NCBI RefSeq assembly: GCF_024704725.1
Contig: NZ_JALIQS010000001.1
Span: 992,001 to 1,056,000 of the forward strand
Source of the DNA: Shinella sp. CPCC 101442
GTDB taxonomy: Bacteria > Pseudomonadota > Alphaproteobacteria > Rhizobiales > Rhizobiaceae
Direction: 5' to 3'
Length of the DNA: 64,000 bases
Below, piece by piece: positions 24,138 through 32,373 of the stretch; the first letter of the stretch is position 1; the number at the start of each line of letters is the position of its first letter. The notes under the pieces are model-generated. The model was not told where the DNA came from, did no database searches, and was given only the letters and a program-made list of their open reading frames with translations. The translations under genes were made by a program, and so were the position numbers.

Positions 24138-26230
24138 GCTCTCGCCTCCGCAGATATCGGTGTGCGCTTGCGCGCTGCGAGCACCAGCGGCACGCATTGC
24201 GTGGCGTCGTCATGGATCGACACGCAGTCGAGGCATTGGAAGCACTGGGAATAGGCTATTTCACCGGTCTTCCCGATGGCGCCGTAGGGGCAGCGGACGC
24301 GGCAGAGCTGGCAGGGCGAGCCGCATTGCGCACGCCGGGGTATCCATTTGCGCATGCGCAAAACACCGCCCAACGCCATGAGCGCGCCAAGCGGGCAAAG
24401 ATAACGGCAGAACCCCTTGAAGGTGACCATGGCAAGCAGCAGCCAGAAGGTGGCATAGGCGACGTAGTACCATTCGCGTTGAAAGAACGTGGTTACGGCG
24501 GTCTTGAACGGCTCGATCTCGGCGGCCGTTTCCGCCTGTTCCGGCACAAGCACGGCGACCGTTATGACGCCCGCAAGCGAAAGCCATGTGCCTGCCTTCA
24601 GCCGCGCATCCCATTTTGGCGAGGGGTTCCATTGCGGCAGCCGCAGCAGGCGGCCGGCGTGATGGGCGAATTCCTGCATGGCGCCGAAGGGGCAGAGCCA
24701 GCCGCAGAAGAGCCCGCGTCCCCAGAGCACGAAGCCGGCAATGGCTGCCGCCCAGATCAGCAGCGAAAAGGGATCGTACAGAAGGACGGCCAGGTTGCCG
24801 CCGCCGCTCGCCGTCCTGAGCACCGCAAGCGGCGTGACGATCGACAATTGACCCTGGCCCCACCAGCCGACGAACCCGACGACGAGCGTGAGAAAGGCAA
24901 GCCGCGCGGGGCGCAGCACCGAGGGCGCGGAAAGCGCGTGCATGCCGGGACCGACCGCGGCCATCAACCCGGCCAGCAGCACGCCGAGTGCCGCGAGATC
25001 CCATCGGCGATCAACCATCGCCGCCTGCCACGGCGGGAGGGCTACGGCAGTCTCGGGACGGACATAGAAGGCGGCATCGGCCTTGAGGGCGAGCGGGAAA
25101 TGCACGGATCCCATTTCCGGTTTCAGCATGCCATGCGCCCGCACAGCCTGGGCAGAGAGCGTCCAGTCCCGTGTCGGGTCGAAGCCGAGCCGACGGTCGA
25201 CGCGCAACAGCATGGTCGTGCCTTGCGGCACGCCGTCGCGTGTTTCCACCGTCATATCGGCATCCCGAAGGGCGACCGGCAGGCCATCCTGTTCGGCTGA
25301 AAGCCGGTCAGGCGCCGTGTTGCGCACAAAATCCGGAGAGACGAGGCCATGACGCCCTGCATCGATGACGAGGATGGGCTCGTCATCCGGTGAAACGCGC
25401 AACAGGCGCTGAAGATCGGCAAGGCTTTCTTCGCTCAGCACCGCACGGGCAATTGCCGGAGGGCCGATATCGATTGCCCACAGATCGAGGAAGAGGCCCG
25501 AGGGGTCGGCGGCGGCCTCGGGGTCGTCATGTGCCCAGATCGTGCCCTTGTACGCCTCGTCCACTCCCGCATTGTCGACCTTGATGTTCCGGGCAAGCCC
25601 GCGCGCGACCAGCGCTGTCCAGTCGAGCGGTTCGTCTATCGCCGGATCGGGGTGGACAGGCGGGCCGCTTGCTATCCCCTGCATCTTCTCCCGCGCCACG
25701 GCGAGCGTCGCGGCAAGGATCGATTCGTGCGCGATGCGCACCGAAGCCGTCGCCTTGGTCACGCCGTCCAGGTAGACGAGGTCGGAACCGTTGCCGGCCT
25801 CTCCATAGGGCGTGCCGACGACGAGCGGTTCGCGGATGGAATGGCCGCGATATTGCTCGAGAAAGGCGCGTAACGGCGCCTCACCAAGGCCGGAAACGAA
25901 GATCGGTTCATTGTGCGAAACGAGCCGGACATCGAGAAAGCGGCCGTCCCTGTCGATCGTGACGAGCATGTTGATCGGCGCGCCGGAAAAACCGGGAAGC
26001 GGCGCAAGGGGGCCTGTCTCGAAGACATAACCCGCCTCCGCCCCGCCGGAATTGAGCAGCGTCCAGACACCCTTGTCGTTTACCAGCTCGCCGAGCGCAT
26101 AAGGTGGCACGACCATGCGGGCGAGCGCCTCCCGGTCAAGGGGAGCGGCAAGCGCGCCGCGCCCGCAGAGGACAAGGCCGAGAATGAGGACGCCCAGGAG
26201 CGCTAGACGCCGCGCCAGCCGTTTCTCCAT
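24134..26230 (-). CDS. NosR/RnfG-like membrane flavoprotein with polyferredoxin domain
   Basis: The 698-residue protein has a signal anchor, a periplasmic FMN-binding domain (about 60-180) and a further periplasmic region to about 390. Several membrane helices (about 395-600) follow, with FCGWLCPFGAMQEF, and a C-terminal iron-sulfur segment has CQLCRVRCPYGAI and CFQCLDC. In DGVTKAT the threonine T161 is the expected FMN attachment site, with lysine where glycine is usual. NosR normally supports nitrous oxide reductase, but no nos gene is present. It may pass electrons between the quinone pool and periplasmic partners of the alcohol dehydrogenase. GGGAGG precedes the ATG. Confidence 0.88.
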   Translation of the reverse strand: MEKRLARRLALLGVLILGLVLCGRGALAAPLDREALARMVVPPYALGELVNDKGVWTLLNSGGAEAGYVFETGPLAPLPGFSGAPINMLVTIDRDGRFLDVRLVSHNEPIFVSGLGEAPLRAFLEQYRGHSIREPLVVGTPYGEAGNGSDLVYLDGVTKATASVRIAHESILAATLAVAREKMQGIASGPPVHPDPAIDEPLDWTALVARGLARNIKVDNAGVDEAYKGTIWAHDDPEAAADPSGLFLDLWAIDIGPPAIARAVLSEESLADLQRLLRVSPDDEPILVIDAGRHGLVSPDFVRNTAPDRLSAEQDGLPVALRDADMTVETRDGVPQGTTMLLRVDRRLGFDPTRDWTLSAQAVRAHGMLKPEMGSVHFPLALKADAAFYVRPETAVALPPWQAAMVDRRWDLAALGVLLAGLMAAVGPGMHALSAPSVLRPARLAFLTLVVGFVGWWGQGQLSIVTPLAVLRTASGGGNLAVLLYDPFSLLIWAAAIAGFVLWGRGLFCGWLCPFGAMQEFAHHAGRLLRLPQWNPSPKWDARLKAGTWLSLAGVITVAVLVPEQAETAAEIEPFKTAVTTFFQREWYYVAYATFWLLLAMVTFKGFCRYLCPLGALMALGGVLRMRKWIPRRAQCGSPCQLCRVRCPYGAIGKTGEIAYSQCFQCLDCVSIHDDATQCVPLVLAARKRTPISAEARA

Positions 26231-26281
26231 CGTCAGATCCTCCCGCCCTGATTTCTATGCGCCTGCCGAGGCGCCGCCATA

Positions 26282-26293
26282 CGACCAAGGTCG
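26282..26293. promoter_or_regulatory. exa-type palindrome, site 6 (NosR-like / permease divergent promoter)
   Basis: CGACC-AA-GGTCG is a perfect inverted repeat and the best match of the six. It lies almost exactly midway between two divergent start codons, 51 bases from the NosR-like gene and 49 bases from the permease gene, so one dimer could control both. Confidence 0.68.
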
Positions 26294-26342
26294 AGGATCG
26301 GCGGATGGGCGCGGCGGCTATGGTCGGAATGGGAGACTTACG

Positions 26343-27122
26343 ATGGCACGGACGCGCGCCGAAGACCGCCCTTCGGGCATGGTCTTCTTTCTATCGCTCG
26401 GTTTTTTCGGCCTGTTCTGGGCTGCACTCGCCGGCCTGAAGGCCGATCCGGCTGTCCTGCCCGGACCGGTCGATGTCGCGCGTGTCTTCTGGTCGGAAAC
26501 AGTTTCCGGGCGGCTGCCGCGCGAACTGCTGGCGACGTTATTGCGGGTGATCGTTTCCTTCGTGCTGGCGATGGCGGCGGGAAGCCTCTTCGGCTTTCTT
26601 CTCGGTCGCTACCGGTCCTTCAATCGCTGGGCGGACCCGTGGGTGACGATCTTCATGAACCTGCCGGCGCTGGTGCTGATCGTGCTCTGCTATCTCTGGA
26701 TCGGGCTCAACGAGTTCGCAGCGATCGTCGCGGTGACGCTGAACAAGACGGCGATGGTGATGATCACCGTGCGCCAGGGCGTGCGCAGCTTCGATCCGGC
26801 GCTGGAGGACCTTGCAGCCGTCGCCCGTCTCTCCCGCCGAGAGCGGTTGCGTCACCTCGTGCTGCCACAGCTGGCGCCGTGGCTTGCGGTCGCGGCACGC
26901 AACGGCATCGCGGTGATCTGGAAGATCGTGCTCGTGGTCGAGTTTCTCGGCCGCTCGAACGGTGTGGGCTTCCGCATCCACCTCTATTTCCAGCAATTCG
27001 AAATCGCCCACGTGCTCGTCTATTCCCTCGCCTTCGTCGCGGTCATGCTGGTTGTCGAGCACGCCTTCATCCAGCGCTGGGAGGCGCATGTGACGCGCTG
27101 GAAGACGCTGTCACTCAAATAG
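26343..27122 (+). CDS. ABC transporter permease (nitrate/sulfonate type)
   Basis: The 259-residue protein has six membrane helices and the BPD_transp_1 EAA-like loop (LEDLAAVARLSRRERLRHLVLPQLAPWL, about 165-195). It belongs to the SsuC/TauC group. The ATG at 26343 follows GGGAG at seven bases; an upstream extension lies in the promoter. No binding protein or ATPase is adjacent. The matching pair is at 15204-16827, on the same strand and with the same type of upstream palindrome. Its end overlaps the convergent GntR gene by 12 bases. Confidence 0.87.
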   Translation: MARTRAEDRPSGMVFFLSLGFFGLFWAALAGLKADPAVLPGPVDVARVFWSETVSGRLPRELLATLLRVIVSFVLAMAAGSLFGFLLGRYRSFNRWADPWVTIFMNLPALVLIVLCYLWIGLNEFAAIVAVTLNKTAMVMITVRQGVRSFDPALEDLAAVARLSRRERLRHLVLPQLAPWLAVAARNGIAVIWKIVLVVEFLGRSNGVGFRIHLYFQQFEIAHVLVYSLAFVAVMLVVEHAFIQRWEAHVTRWKTLSLK

Positions 27123-27812
27123 ATCGGGATTTGCCGCCTCGATCTGCGGCAGGTCGGCGAGAATGCCGTTGAGGTGACTGCGCATGGCAGTCTCGGCGGT
27201 GTCGGCGTTGCGAGTGTCGATGGCGTTGATGATCGCCTCGTGTTCGGCAATCAGCCGCGTCATGGAATCGGGATGGCGGAGCTGCAGGTTGCAGACCCGG
27301 TCCATATGCGCCTTGATATCCGAGATGGCATTCCAGGCGAGCCCGCAGCCCGCCCCTTCGGCAATGGCAATGTGAAACTGCTCATCCTCGCGGCGGAAGG
27401 CATTGTGGTCATCGGTATCCCGTGCAGCCTTCTGGCGGGCGAGGATCGTATCGATCTTTCGCCGGGTCCAGCTGTCGAAGCTCTCGCTGGCACGGCGCGC
27501 GACGGCGGTCTCTATCGCCTCGCGTACGAAGCGCGCCTCCATCATCTGGCGCGCCGAGATGCGCACGACGACGGTGCCGCGATTCGGCCTGATATCGACG
27601 AGCTTCGATTTGCCGAGCGCGATCAGCGCCTCGCGCACCGGCTGGCGCGAAACACCCATGCGGGTGGCGATTTCCTGTTCGGAGAGCCGCATTCCGGGGG
27701 CGAGTTCCAGACGGATGATGGATTCGCGCAGGTCCCGTTCCACCTGCGCTGCCGCGGTTTCGCCCGTGTCGATCTTCAAGGATTCAAGGTTCACGTCTTT
27801 TCCCACCATCAT
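27111..27812 (-). CDS. GntR-family (FCD domain) transcriptional regulator
   Basis: About 233 residues carry an N-terminal winged helix-turn-helix (LAPGMRLSEQEIATRMGVSRQPVREALIAL, about residues 35-70) and a C-terminal FCD ligand-binding domain with metal-binding histidines (FHIAIAEGAG, EHEAII, RSHLNGIL). The start could also be ATG 27839 or GTG 27794; the GTG has GGTGGGA at six bases. It is divergent from the uronate operon, and a direct repeat overlaps that operon's predicted promoter. Uronate-linked FadR-type regulators (UxuR, ExuR-like) are usually repressors released by sugar acids. Confidence 0.87.
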   Translation of the reverse strand: MMVGKDVNLESLKIDTGETAAAQVERDLRESIIRLELAPGMRLSEQEIATRMGVSRQPVREALIALGKSKLVDIRPNRGTVVVRISARQMMEARFVREAIETAVARRASESFDSWTRRKIDTILARQKAARDTDDHNAFRREDEQFHIAIAEGAGCGLAWNAISDIKAHMDRVCNLQLRHPDSMTRLIAEHEAIINAIDTRNADTAETAMRSHLNGILADLPQIEAANPDLFE

Positions 27813-27815
27813 GCG

Positions 27816-27853
27816 TTGACATCCATTTGGAGCCACCATACAGTACCATACAA
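27816..27853 (+). promoter_or_regulatory. Predicted promoter and repeated GntR site of the uronate operon
   Basis: TTGACA (27816-27821), a 17-base spacer and TACAGT (27839-27844) resemble a sigma70-type promoter. The nonamer ACCATACAG/ACCATACAA is directly repeated at 27835 and 27845, a ten-base (one helical turn) period across the -10 region. That position fits repression by the divergent GntR regulator. Confidence 0.5.
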
Positions 27854-27936
27854 TTCATGTGCAACAGAAATCCGGTGGCCTCAAATCCGGATCAACAGGG
27901 AGGGGCCGGCGCCAACTTGCCGGCCGGAAGACGATA

Positions 27937-29451
27937 TTGCTGTCCAATTTCATAACACCCGATTCCCGTGACCCGCGGCTGAATATTAAAGCCCGCTATC
28001 AGATGCTTGTCGATGGCAAGTCCGTCGATGCGGCATCCGGCCGGACGATCGATCGGGTAAGCCCGGGCCACATTGGAACCGTCGTCGGCACGTGGCCGGA
28101 AGCCTCGGCGGATGACGTGCGCCTGGCGATTGCCGCCGCACGCCGCGCCTTCGATACCGGCCCGTGGCCGCGCATGTCGGGCGCCGAGCGCTCGCGCCTG
28201 ATGTTCAAGGTGGCGGACCTTATCCTTGTGCATCAGGAAGAGCTGGCGCTGGCCGAAAGCCTGGAGGTCGGCAAGCCGATCGCCCAGGCGCGCGGCGAGA
28301 TCGGCTTCTGCGCCGACCTCTGGTCCTATGCCGCCGGCCAGGCGCGTGCATTGGAAGGCCAGAGCCACAACAATATCGGCGACGACCGTCTCGGCCTCGT
28401 GCTGCGCGAACCGGTCGGTGTCGTCGGTATCATCACACCGTGGAATTTCCCCTTCATCATCGCCTCCGAGCGCGTGCCTTGGGCCATCGGCGCCGGCTGC
28501 ACGGTGGTGCTGAAGCCCTCGGAATTCACCTCCGGCACCTCGATCCGCATGGCCGAGCTGGCGCGTGAGGCTGGCATCCCGGATGGCGTGTTCAATGTCG
28601 TCACAGGATACGGCGATCCGGCCGGCCAGGTGCTTGCGGAGGACCCCGGCATCGACATGGTGGCCTTTACCGGTTCGGTGCGTGTCGGCACCAAGCTCGG
28701 CGAGATCGCGGCGCGCAGCGTCAAGCGCGTCGGTCTGGAGCTGGGCGGCAAGGGGCCGCAGATCGTCTTCGCCGATGCGGATCTCGACGCGGCGGCCGAC
28801 GGCATCGCCTATGGCGTCTACCACAATGCCGGCCAGTGCTGCATTTCCGGCAGCCGCCTGCTGGTCGAGGAAAGCATCCGCGATGCGCTGATGGAACGCC
28901 TGCTCGATATTTCGCGCAAGGTCACCTTTGGCGATCCGCTGAACGAGCGCACCAAGATCGGCGCGATGATCTCCGAGGCACATGCGGAGAAAGTGCATTC
29001 CTATGTCGAGGCGGGCGTCGCTTCCGGCGCGAAGCTTCTGCTCGGTGGCGAGAGGGTTGGCAGGGAGGCCGGTCTCTACTACGCGCCGACGGTGTTTGCC
29101 GGTGTCACGCCCGATATGTCGATTGCCCGCGAGGAGATTTTCGGGCCGGTGCTGTCGACGCTGACCTTCAAGACGGCGGACGAGGCGGTGGCGATGGCCA
29201 ATGCGACGGAATTCGGCCTGTCGGCCTCCGTCTGGTCCACCAATCTCGAAAACGCGTTGCAGAGTATCCGCCGCATTCGTGCCGGCCGCTGCTGGATCAA
29301 CAGCGTGATCGACGGCACGCCGGAACTGCCGATCGGCGGCTACAAGAAGAGCGGCCTCGGCCGCGAACTCGGCCGCTACGGCTTCGATGAATATTCCCAG
29401 TTCAAGGGCGTGCACGTCACGTTCGGGCGCCCCGCGCCCTGGTTCGGGTAA
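27937..29451 (+). CDS. NAD(P)-dependent aldehyde dehydrogenase
   Basis: The protein of about 504 residues has all aldehyde dehydrogenase signatures: TPWNFPFI, FTGSVRVG, catalytic glutamate in LELGGKGPQ, catalytic cysteine in NAGQCCISGSR, and EEIFGPVLS. A TTG at 27937 after GGAAGA gives an N-terminus that reads like protein (FITPDSRDPR); an ATG at 28003 would give a 482-residue form, and a GTG at 27859 is unlikely. It is first in the uronate operon, so a sugar-acid-derived semialdehyde is a likely substrate. The sequence alone does not identify which one. Confidence 0.88.
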   Translation: MLSNFITPDSRDPRLNIKARYQMLVDGKSVDAASGRTIDRVSPGHIGTVVGTWPEASADDVRLAIAAARRAFDTGPWPRMSGAERSRLMFKVADLILVHQEELALAESLEVGKPIAQARGEIGFCADLWSYAAGQARALEGQSHNNIGDDRLGLVLREPVGVVGIITPWNFPFIIASERVPWAIGAGCTVVLKPSEFTSGTSIRMAELAREAGIPDGVFNVVTGYGDPAGQVLAEDPGIDMVAFTGSVRVGTKLGEIAARSVKRVGLELGGKGPQIVFADADLDAAADGIAYGVYHNAGQCCISGSRLLVEESIRDALMERLLDISRKVTFGDPLNERTKIGAMISEAHAEKVHSYVEAGVASGAKLLLGGERVGREAGLYYAPTVFAGVTPDMSIAREEIFGPVLSTLTFKTADEAVAMANATEFGLSASVWSTNLENALQSIRRIRAGRCWINSVIDGTPELPIGGYKKSGLGRELGRYGFDEYSQFKGVHVTFGRPAPWFG

Positions 29452-29485
29452 CAGGACCGCGACTTGCGGTCATTAGGAGGAAAAC

Positions 29486-29525
29486 CTCGGCTGGCGAAAT
29501 CTTTGGTCGGAGCCCGCCAGCCGAG
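29486..29525 (+). terminator. Intra-operon stem-loop before the sugar-binding protein gene
   Basis: CTCGGCTGGCG and CGCCAGCCGAG form a perfect 11-base-pair stem with an 18-base loop, followed by ACTTGGGTCTTTT. It lies between the aldehyde dehydrogenase and ABC genes. It could partially terminate transcription or protect the 5' end of the highly expressed binding-protein mRNA. Confidence 0.5.
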
Positions 29526-29574
29526 ACTTGGGTCTTTTGGACCCGCATTGCACATCCAAAGGGAGGATACGCAA

Positions 29575-30525
29575 ATGAAAATGACCAGGTTGAAAGCCGC
29601 GGCAATGGCCGCGGGTCTTGCCACCATGATGGCATCTACGGCGATTGCCGCAGACGTCAAGGCCACGATGATCATCTACCTCGATCCGAGTGTCCAGTTC
29701 TTTAACCCCGTGGTGAAGGGCGCGCAAGACGCCGCCAGCCAGTTCGGCGTCGATCTCGACGTGCAATATGCCAACAACGATCCGGTGCGCCAGAACGACC
29801 TGATCGAAAGCGCGACGGCGAGCGGCGTCGACGGCATCGCGGTGGCGATCTCCTCGTCGGATGCCTTCGACGAGAGCATCTGCGCGGCCGTCAAGGCTGG
29901 TATCGTCGTCATCGGCTTCAACAATGACGACCTCGAAGGCGCCAAGGGCAATTGCCGCCAAGCCTATGTCGGCATGGACGAGTTCGCCTCAGGTGTCGAA
30001 CTCGGCGAACGCATGATCAAGGAATTCGGCCTGAAGTCCGGCGACGTCGTCTTCAATCCGCGCGAAATCCCCGAGGCGAGCTTCGCGGTCGCTCGTGGCG
30101 GCGGTATCGAGAAGGCGATGACGGAAGCCGGCATCAAGGTGGAGACGGTGCGTGCCGGTCTCGACCCGGCCGAAGCGCAGAACATCATCGCGCAGTTCCT
30201 CATCGCCAATCCGACCGTGAAGGCGCTGTTCGGCACGGGCTCGGTCACCTCGACGGTCGGTGCGGGCGCCATCAAGGATGCCGGCGTCAACATCCCGTTC
30301 GGCGGCTTCGATCTTGCCGTCGAGATCGTCAATGCGGTGGAATCGGGGGCGATGTTCGCCACGATGGACCAGCAGCCCTACCTCCAGGGCTACTATCCGA
30401 TCGCCCAGATCGCGCTTGCCAAGAAGTATGGGCTGACCCCGACGGATGTCGATACGGGACAGGGCGCCTTCCTCGACAAGTCGCGCATCAGCTCGGTCAA
30501 GCCGCTGATCGGCAGCTTCCGCTAA
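29575..30525 (+). CDS. Sugar ABC transporter substrate-binding protein
   Basis: The 316-residue precursor has a signal peptide ending in AIAA and a type I periplasmic binding fold of the RbsB/XylF class (VKGAQDAASQFGVDLDVQY, VDGIAVAISSSDAFDE, VKALFGTGSVTSTVGAG). GGGAGG at nine bases precedes the ATG; an upstream in-frame extension crosses the hairpin and is rejected. Its place in an operon with kduI, kduD and kdgF suggests a uronate or keto-sugar-acid ligand. Confidence 0.9.
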   Translation: MKMTRLKAAAMAAGLATMMASTAIAADVKATMIIYLDPSVQFFNPVVKGAQDAASQFGVDLDVQYANNDPVRQNDLIESATASGVDGIAVAISSSDAFDESICAAVKAGIVVIGFNNDDLEGAKGNCRQAYVGMDEFASGVELGERMIKEFGLKSGDVVFNPREIPEASFAVARGGGIEKAMTEAGIKVETVRAGLDPAEAQNIIAQFLIANPTVKALFGTGSVTSTVGAGAIKDAGVNIPFGGFDLAVEIVNAVESGAMFATMDQQPYLQGYYPIAQIALAKKYGLTPTDVDTGQGAFLDKSRISSVKPLIGSFR

Positions 30526-30540
30526 CCGGAATGCGCGGGA

Positions 30541-30563
30541 ACCTGCCGGCGTGCCCCGGCGGG
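30541..30563 (+). repeat. Stem-loop after the binding-protein gene
   Basis: CCTGCCGG and CCGGCGGG pair as an eight-base-pair stem 17 bases past the stop. Hairpins at this position commonly stabilise binding-protein mRNA relative to downstream permease genes. Confidence 0.45.
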
Positions 30564-30597
30564 TACCTTCCCCCGAAAAAAGATCGAGTGCCAGACC

Positions 30598-31617
30598 GTG
30601 ACACCTATCCTTGCCGACAGCGCCGCGCCCCGTTCGCGCACGCAAAGACAATCCATCCTCAAGCAGATCATGGGCATGCCCGCCGGTGCGATCTTCCTCG
30701 TCTTCATGACGTTGCAGATCGTCTGCATCGCCGGCGCGTTGCTCTATCCCAATGAGTTCCGCTATCTCTCGCCGCAGAACCTCACGATCCTGATGAAGGC
30801 GGTCCCGGTGCTCGGCTGCCTGGCGCTCGGCGCCGGCGTGCTGATGATCGCGGGTGAATTCGACCTCTCCATCGGCTCTGTCTACACCTTCACCGCCGTC
30901 CTGATGGCGAGCCTTGTCGGTGCCGGCGTCAGCGCCTTCGTCGCCGCACCGCTCGGTGTCCTGGCCGGCGTGATGATCGGCCTTCTCAACGGCCAGATCA
31001 CGATCCGCTTCGGCCTGCCGTCCTTTATCGTGACGCTGGGCGGCCTGCTATTCTGGCGCGGCGCCGTGTTGCTCTACAACGGCGCAGTGCAGGTGCGCTT
31101 CGATCCCGAACCCGTCTTCACCAGCCTGTTTTCCGGTACGCTGCTCGGCATCAACGCCGCTTTCATCTGGATCGTGCTCTTCGTCGTCGGCTTCCATTTC
31201 CTGCTGCATCGCCACCGCTTCGGCAACCATGTCTTCGCGACGGGCGGCAATCGCGGGGCGGCGGAGGCCATCGGCATCAACACCAATCGCGTCAAGCTGG
31301 TTGCGTTTGCCATTGCCGGCGGCATGGCGGCGGTTGCCGGCATCCTCGCCACGGCCCGCGTCGGCAGCGTGCAGCCCGGTCAGGGTGCGGGCCTCGAACT
31401 CCAGGCGATCGCCGCCTGCGTGATCGGCGGCCTGTCACTGCGCGGCGGGCGTGGCTCGATCATTGGTATCTTTCTCGGCGTGCTGCTCATCCACACCATC
31501 ACCGACGTGCTGCTGCTGCTGCGCGCTCCCGGCTTCTATCTCGACATGTTCATCGCGACGCTGATCGTGCTGGCCGCCATCTTCAACCATCTCATCGAGC
31601 GGCGGGGTGTTGCGTGA
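30598..31617 (+). CDS. Sugar ABC transporter permease (RbsC/XylH family)
   Basis: The 339-residue protein has about nine hydrophobic segments and the family motif LMIAGEFDLSIGSVYTF (about residue 82), with GGNRGAAEAIGINTNRVKL in the cytoplasmic coupling loop (about 218). It starts with GTG. Its stop is overlapped by the start region of the ATPase gene. It forms the channel for the binding protein at 29575. Confidence 0.9.
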   Translation: MTPILADSAAPRSRTQRQSILKQIMGMPAGAIFLVFMTLQIVCIAGALLYPNEFRYLSPQNLTILMKAVPVLGCLALGAGVLMIAGEFDLSIGSVYTFTAVLMASLVGAGVSAFVAAPLGVLAGVMIGLLNGQITIRFGLPSFIVTLGGLLFWRGAVLLYNGAVQVRFDPEPVFTSLFSGTLLGINAAFIWIVLFVVGFHFLLHRHRFGNHVFATGGNRGAAEAIGINTNRVKLVAFAIAGGMAAVAGILATARVGSVQPGQGAGLELQAIAACVIGGLSLRGGRGSIIGIFLGVLLIHTITDVLLLLRAPGFYLDMFIATLIVLAAIFNHLIERRGVA

Positions 31618-32348
31618 TGTCCAATCTTCTCGAACTGCACAACATTTCCAAAAGTTTCGGCGCTCTGACAGCATTGCGCAATCTGAGCTTCCATATCGGC
31701 GAAGGCGAGGTGGTGGGCCTGCTCGGCGACAATGGCGCCGGCAAATCGACGACGGTCAACCTGATCTCCGGCATTCACAAGCCAACGGACGGTTACCTCA
31801 GCGTCGACGGGAAGAAGACGCTCTTCACCTGCCGCTCGGATTCGGCGGATGCCGGCATCGAAACGATCTACCAGCACACAGCTCTGGTCGACAGCCTCTC
31901 GATCACCCGCAACATCTTCATGGGGCGCGAGCTGACCGATCGTTTCGGTTTCCTGCGGCAGGCCGAGATGCGCGAGATCGCCATGGAGGTGCTGCAGAAC
32001 GCGGTGCATATTTCGGGTATCGATAGCCCCGACACGCTGGTCGGCAATCTCTCGGGCGGCCAGAAGCAGGCCGTCGCCATTGCGCGCGCCGTCTATTTCA
32101 AGAAGCGCGTGCTGCTGCTCGACGAGCCGACCTCGGCCCTTTCCGTACGTGAGACGGAGGCGCTGCTGAACCAGGTGCTGAAGCTGAAGGCGGAGAACGT
32201 CTCCAGCGTGCTGGTGACGCACAATATCTACCACGCCTATCAGGTCTGCGACCGCTTCGTGATCATGAGCCACGGCACCAAGGTCTTCGATGTCGCCAAG
32301 GCCGACACGACGATCAACCAGCTCACCGACTATGTCGTGCTCACCTGA
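31617..32348 (+). CDS. Sugar ABC transporter ATP-binding protein, single-domain (FrcA type)
   Basis: The 243-residue ATPase has Walker A LLGDNGAGKSTTV (about 37-49), signature NLSGGQKQAVAIARAVYF and Walker B VLLLDEPTSAL. RbsA/XylG relatives of this import family usually contain two fused ATPase domains. This one has one, like rhizobial FrcA, so it must dimerise. The ATG overlaps the permease stop by one base; a GTG three bases earlier is an alternative. Confidence 0.9.
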   Translation: MSNLLELHNISKSFGALTALRNLSFHIGEGEVVGLLGDNGAGKSTTVNLISGIHKPTDGYLSVDGKKTLFTCRSDSADAGIETIYQHTALVDSLSITRNIFMGRELTDRFGFLRQAEMREIAMEVLQNAVHISGIDSPDTLVGNLSGGQKQAVAIARAVYFKKRVLLLDEPTSALSVRETEALLNQVLKLKAENVSSVLVTHNIYHAYQVCDRFVIMSHGTKVFDVAKADTTINQLTDYVVLT

Positions 32349-32373
32349 TTTCCACTTTTGAAAGGCATATGCC

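Noticed and set aside
24134-26230. Assignment of the NosR-like gene to denitrification
   Set aside because: No nosZ, nosD, nosF, nosY or nosL homologue is in the window, and the gene shares its control site with the alcohol-oxidation genes.
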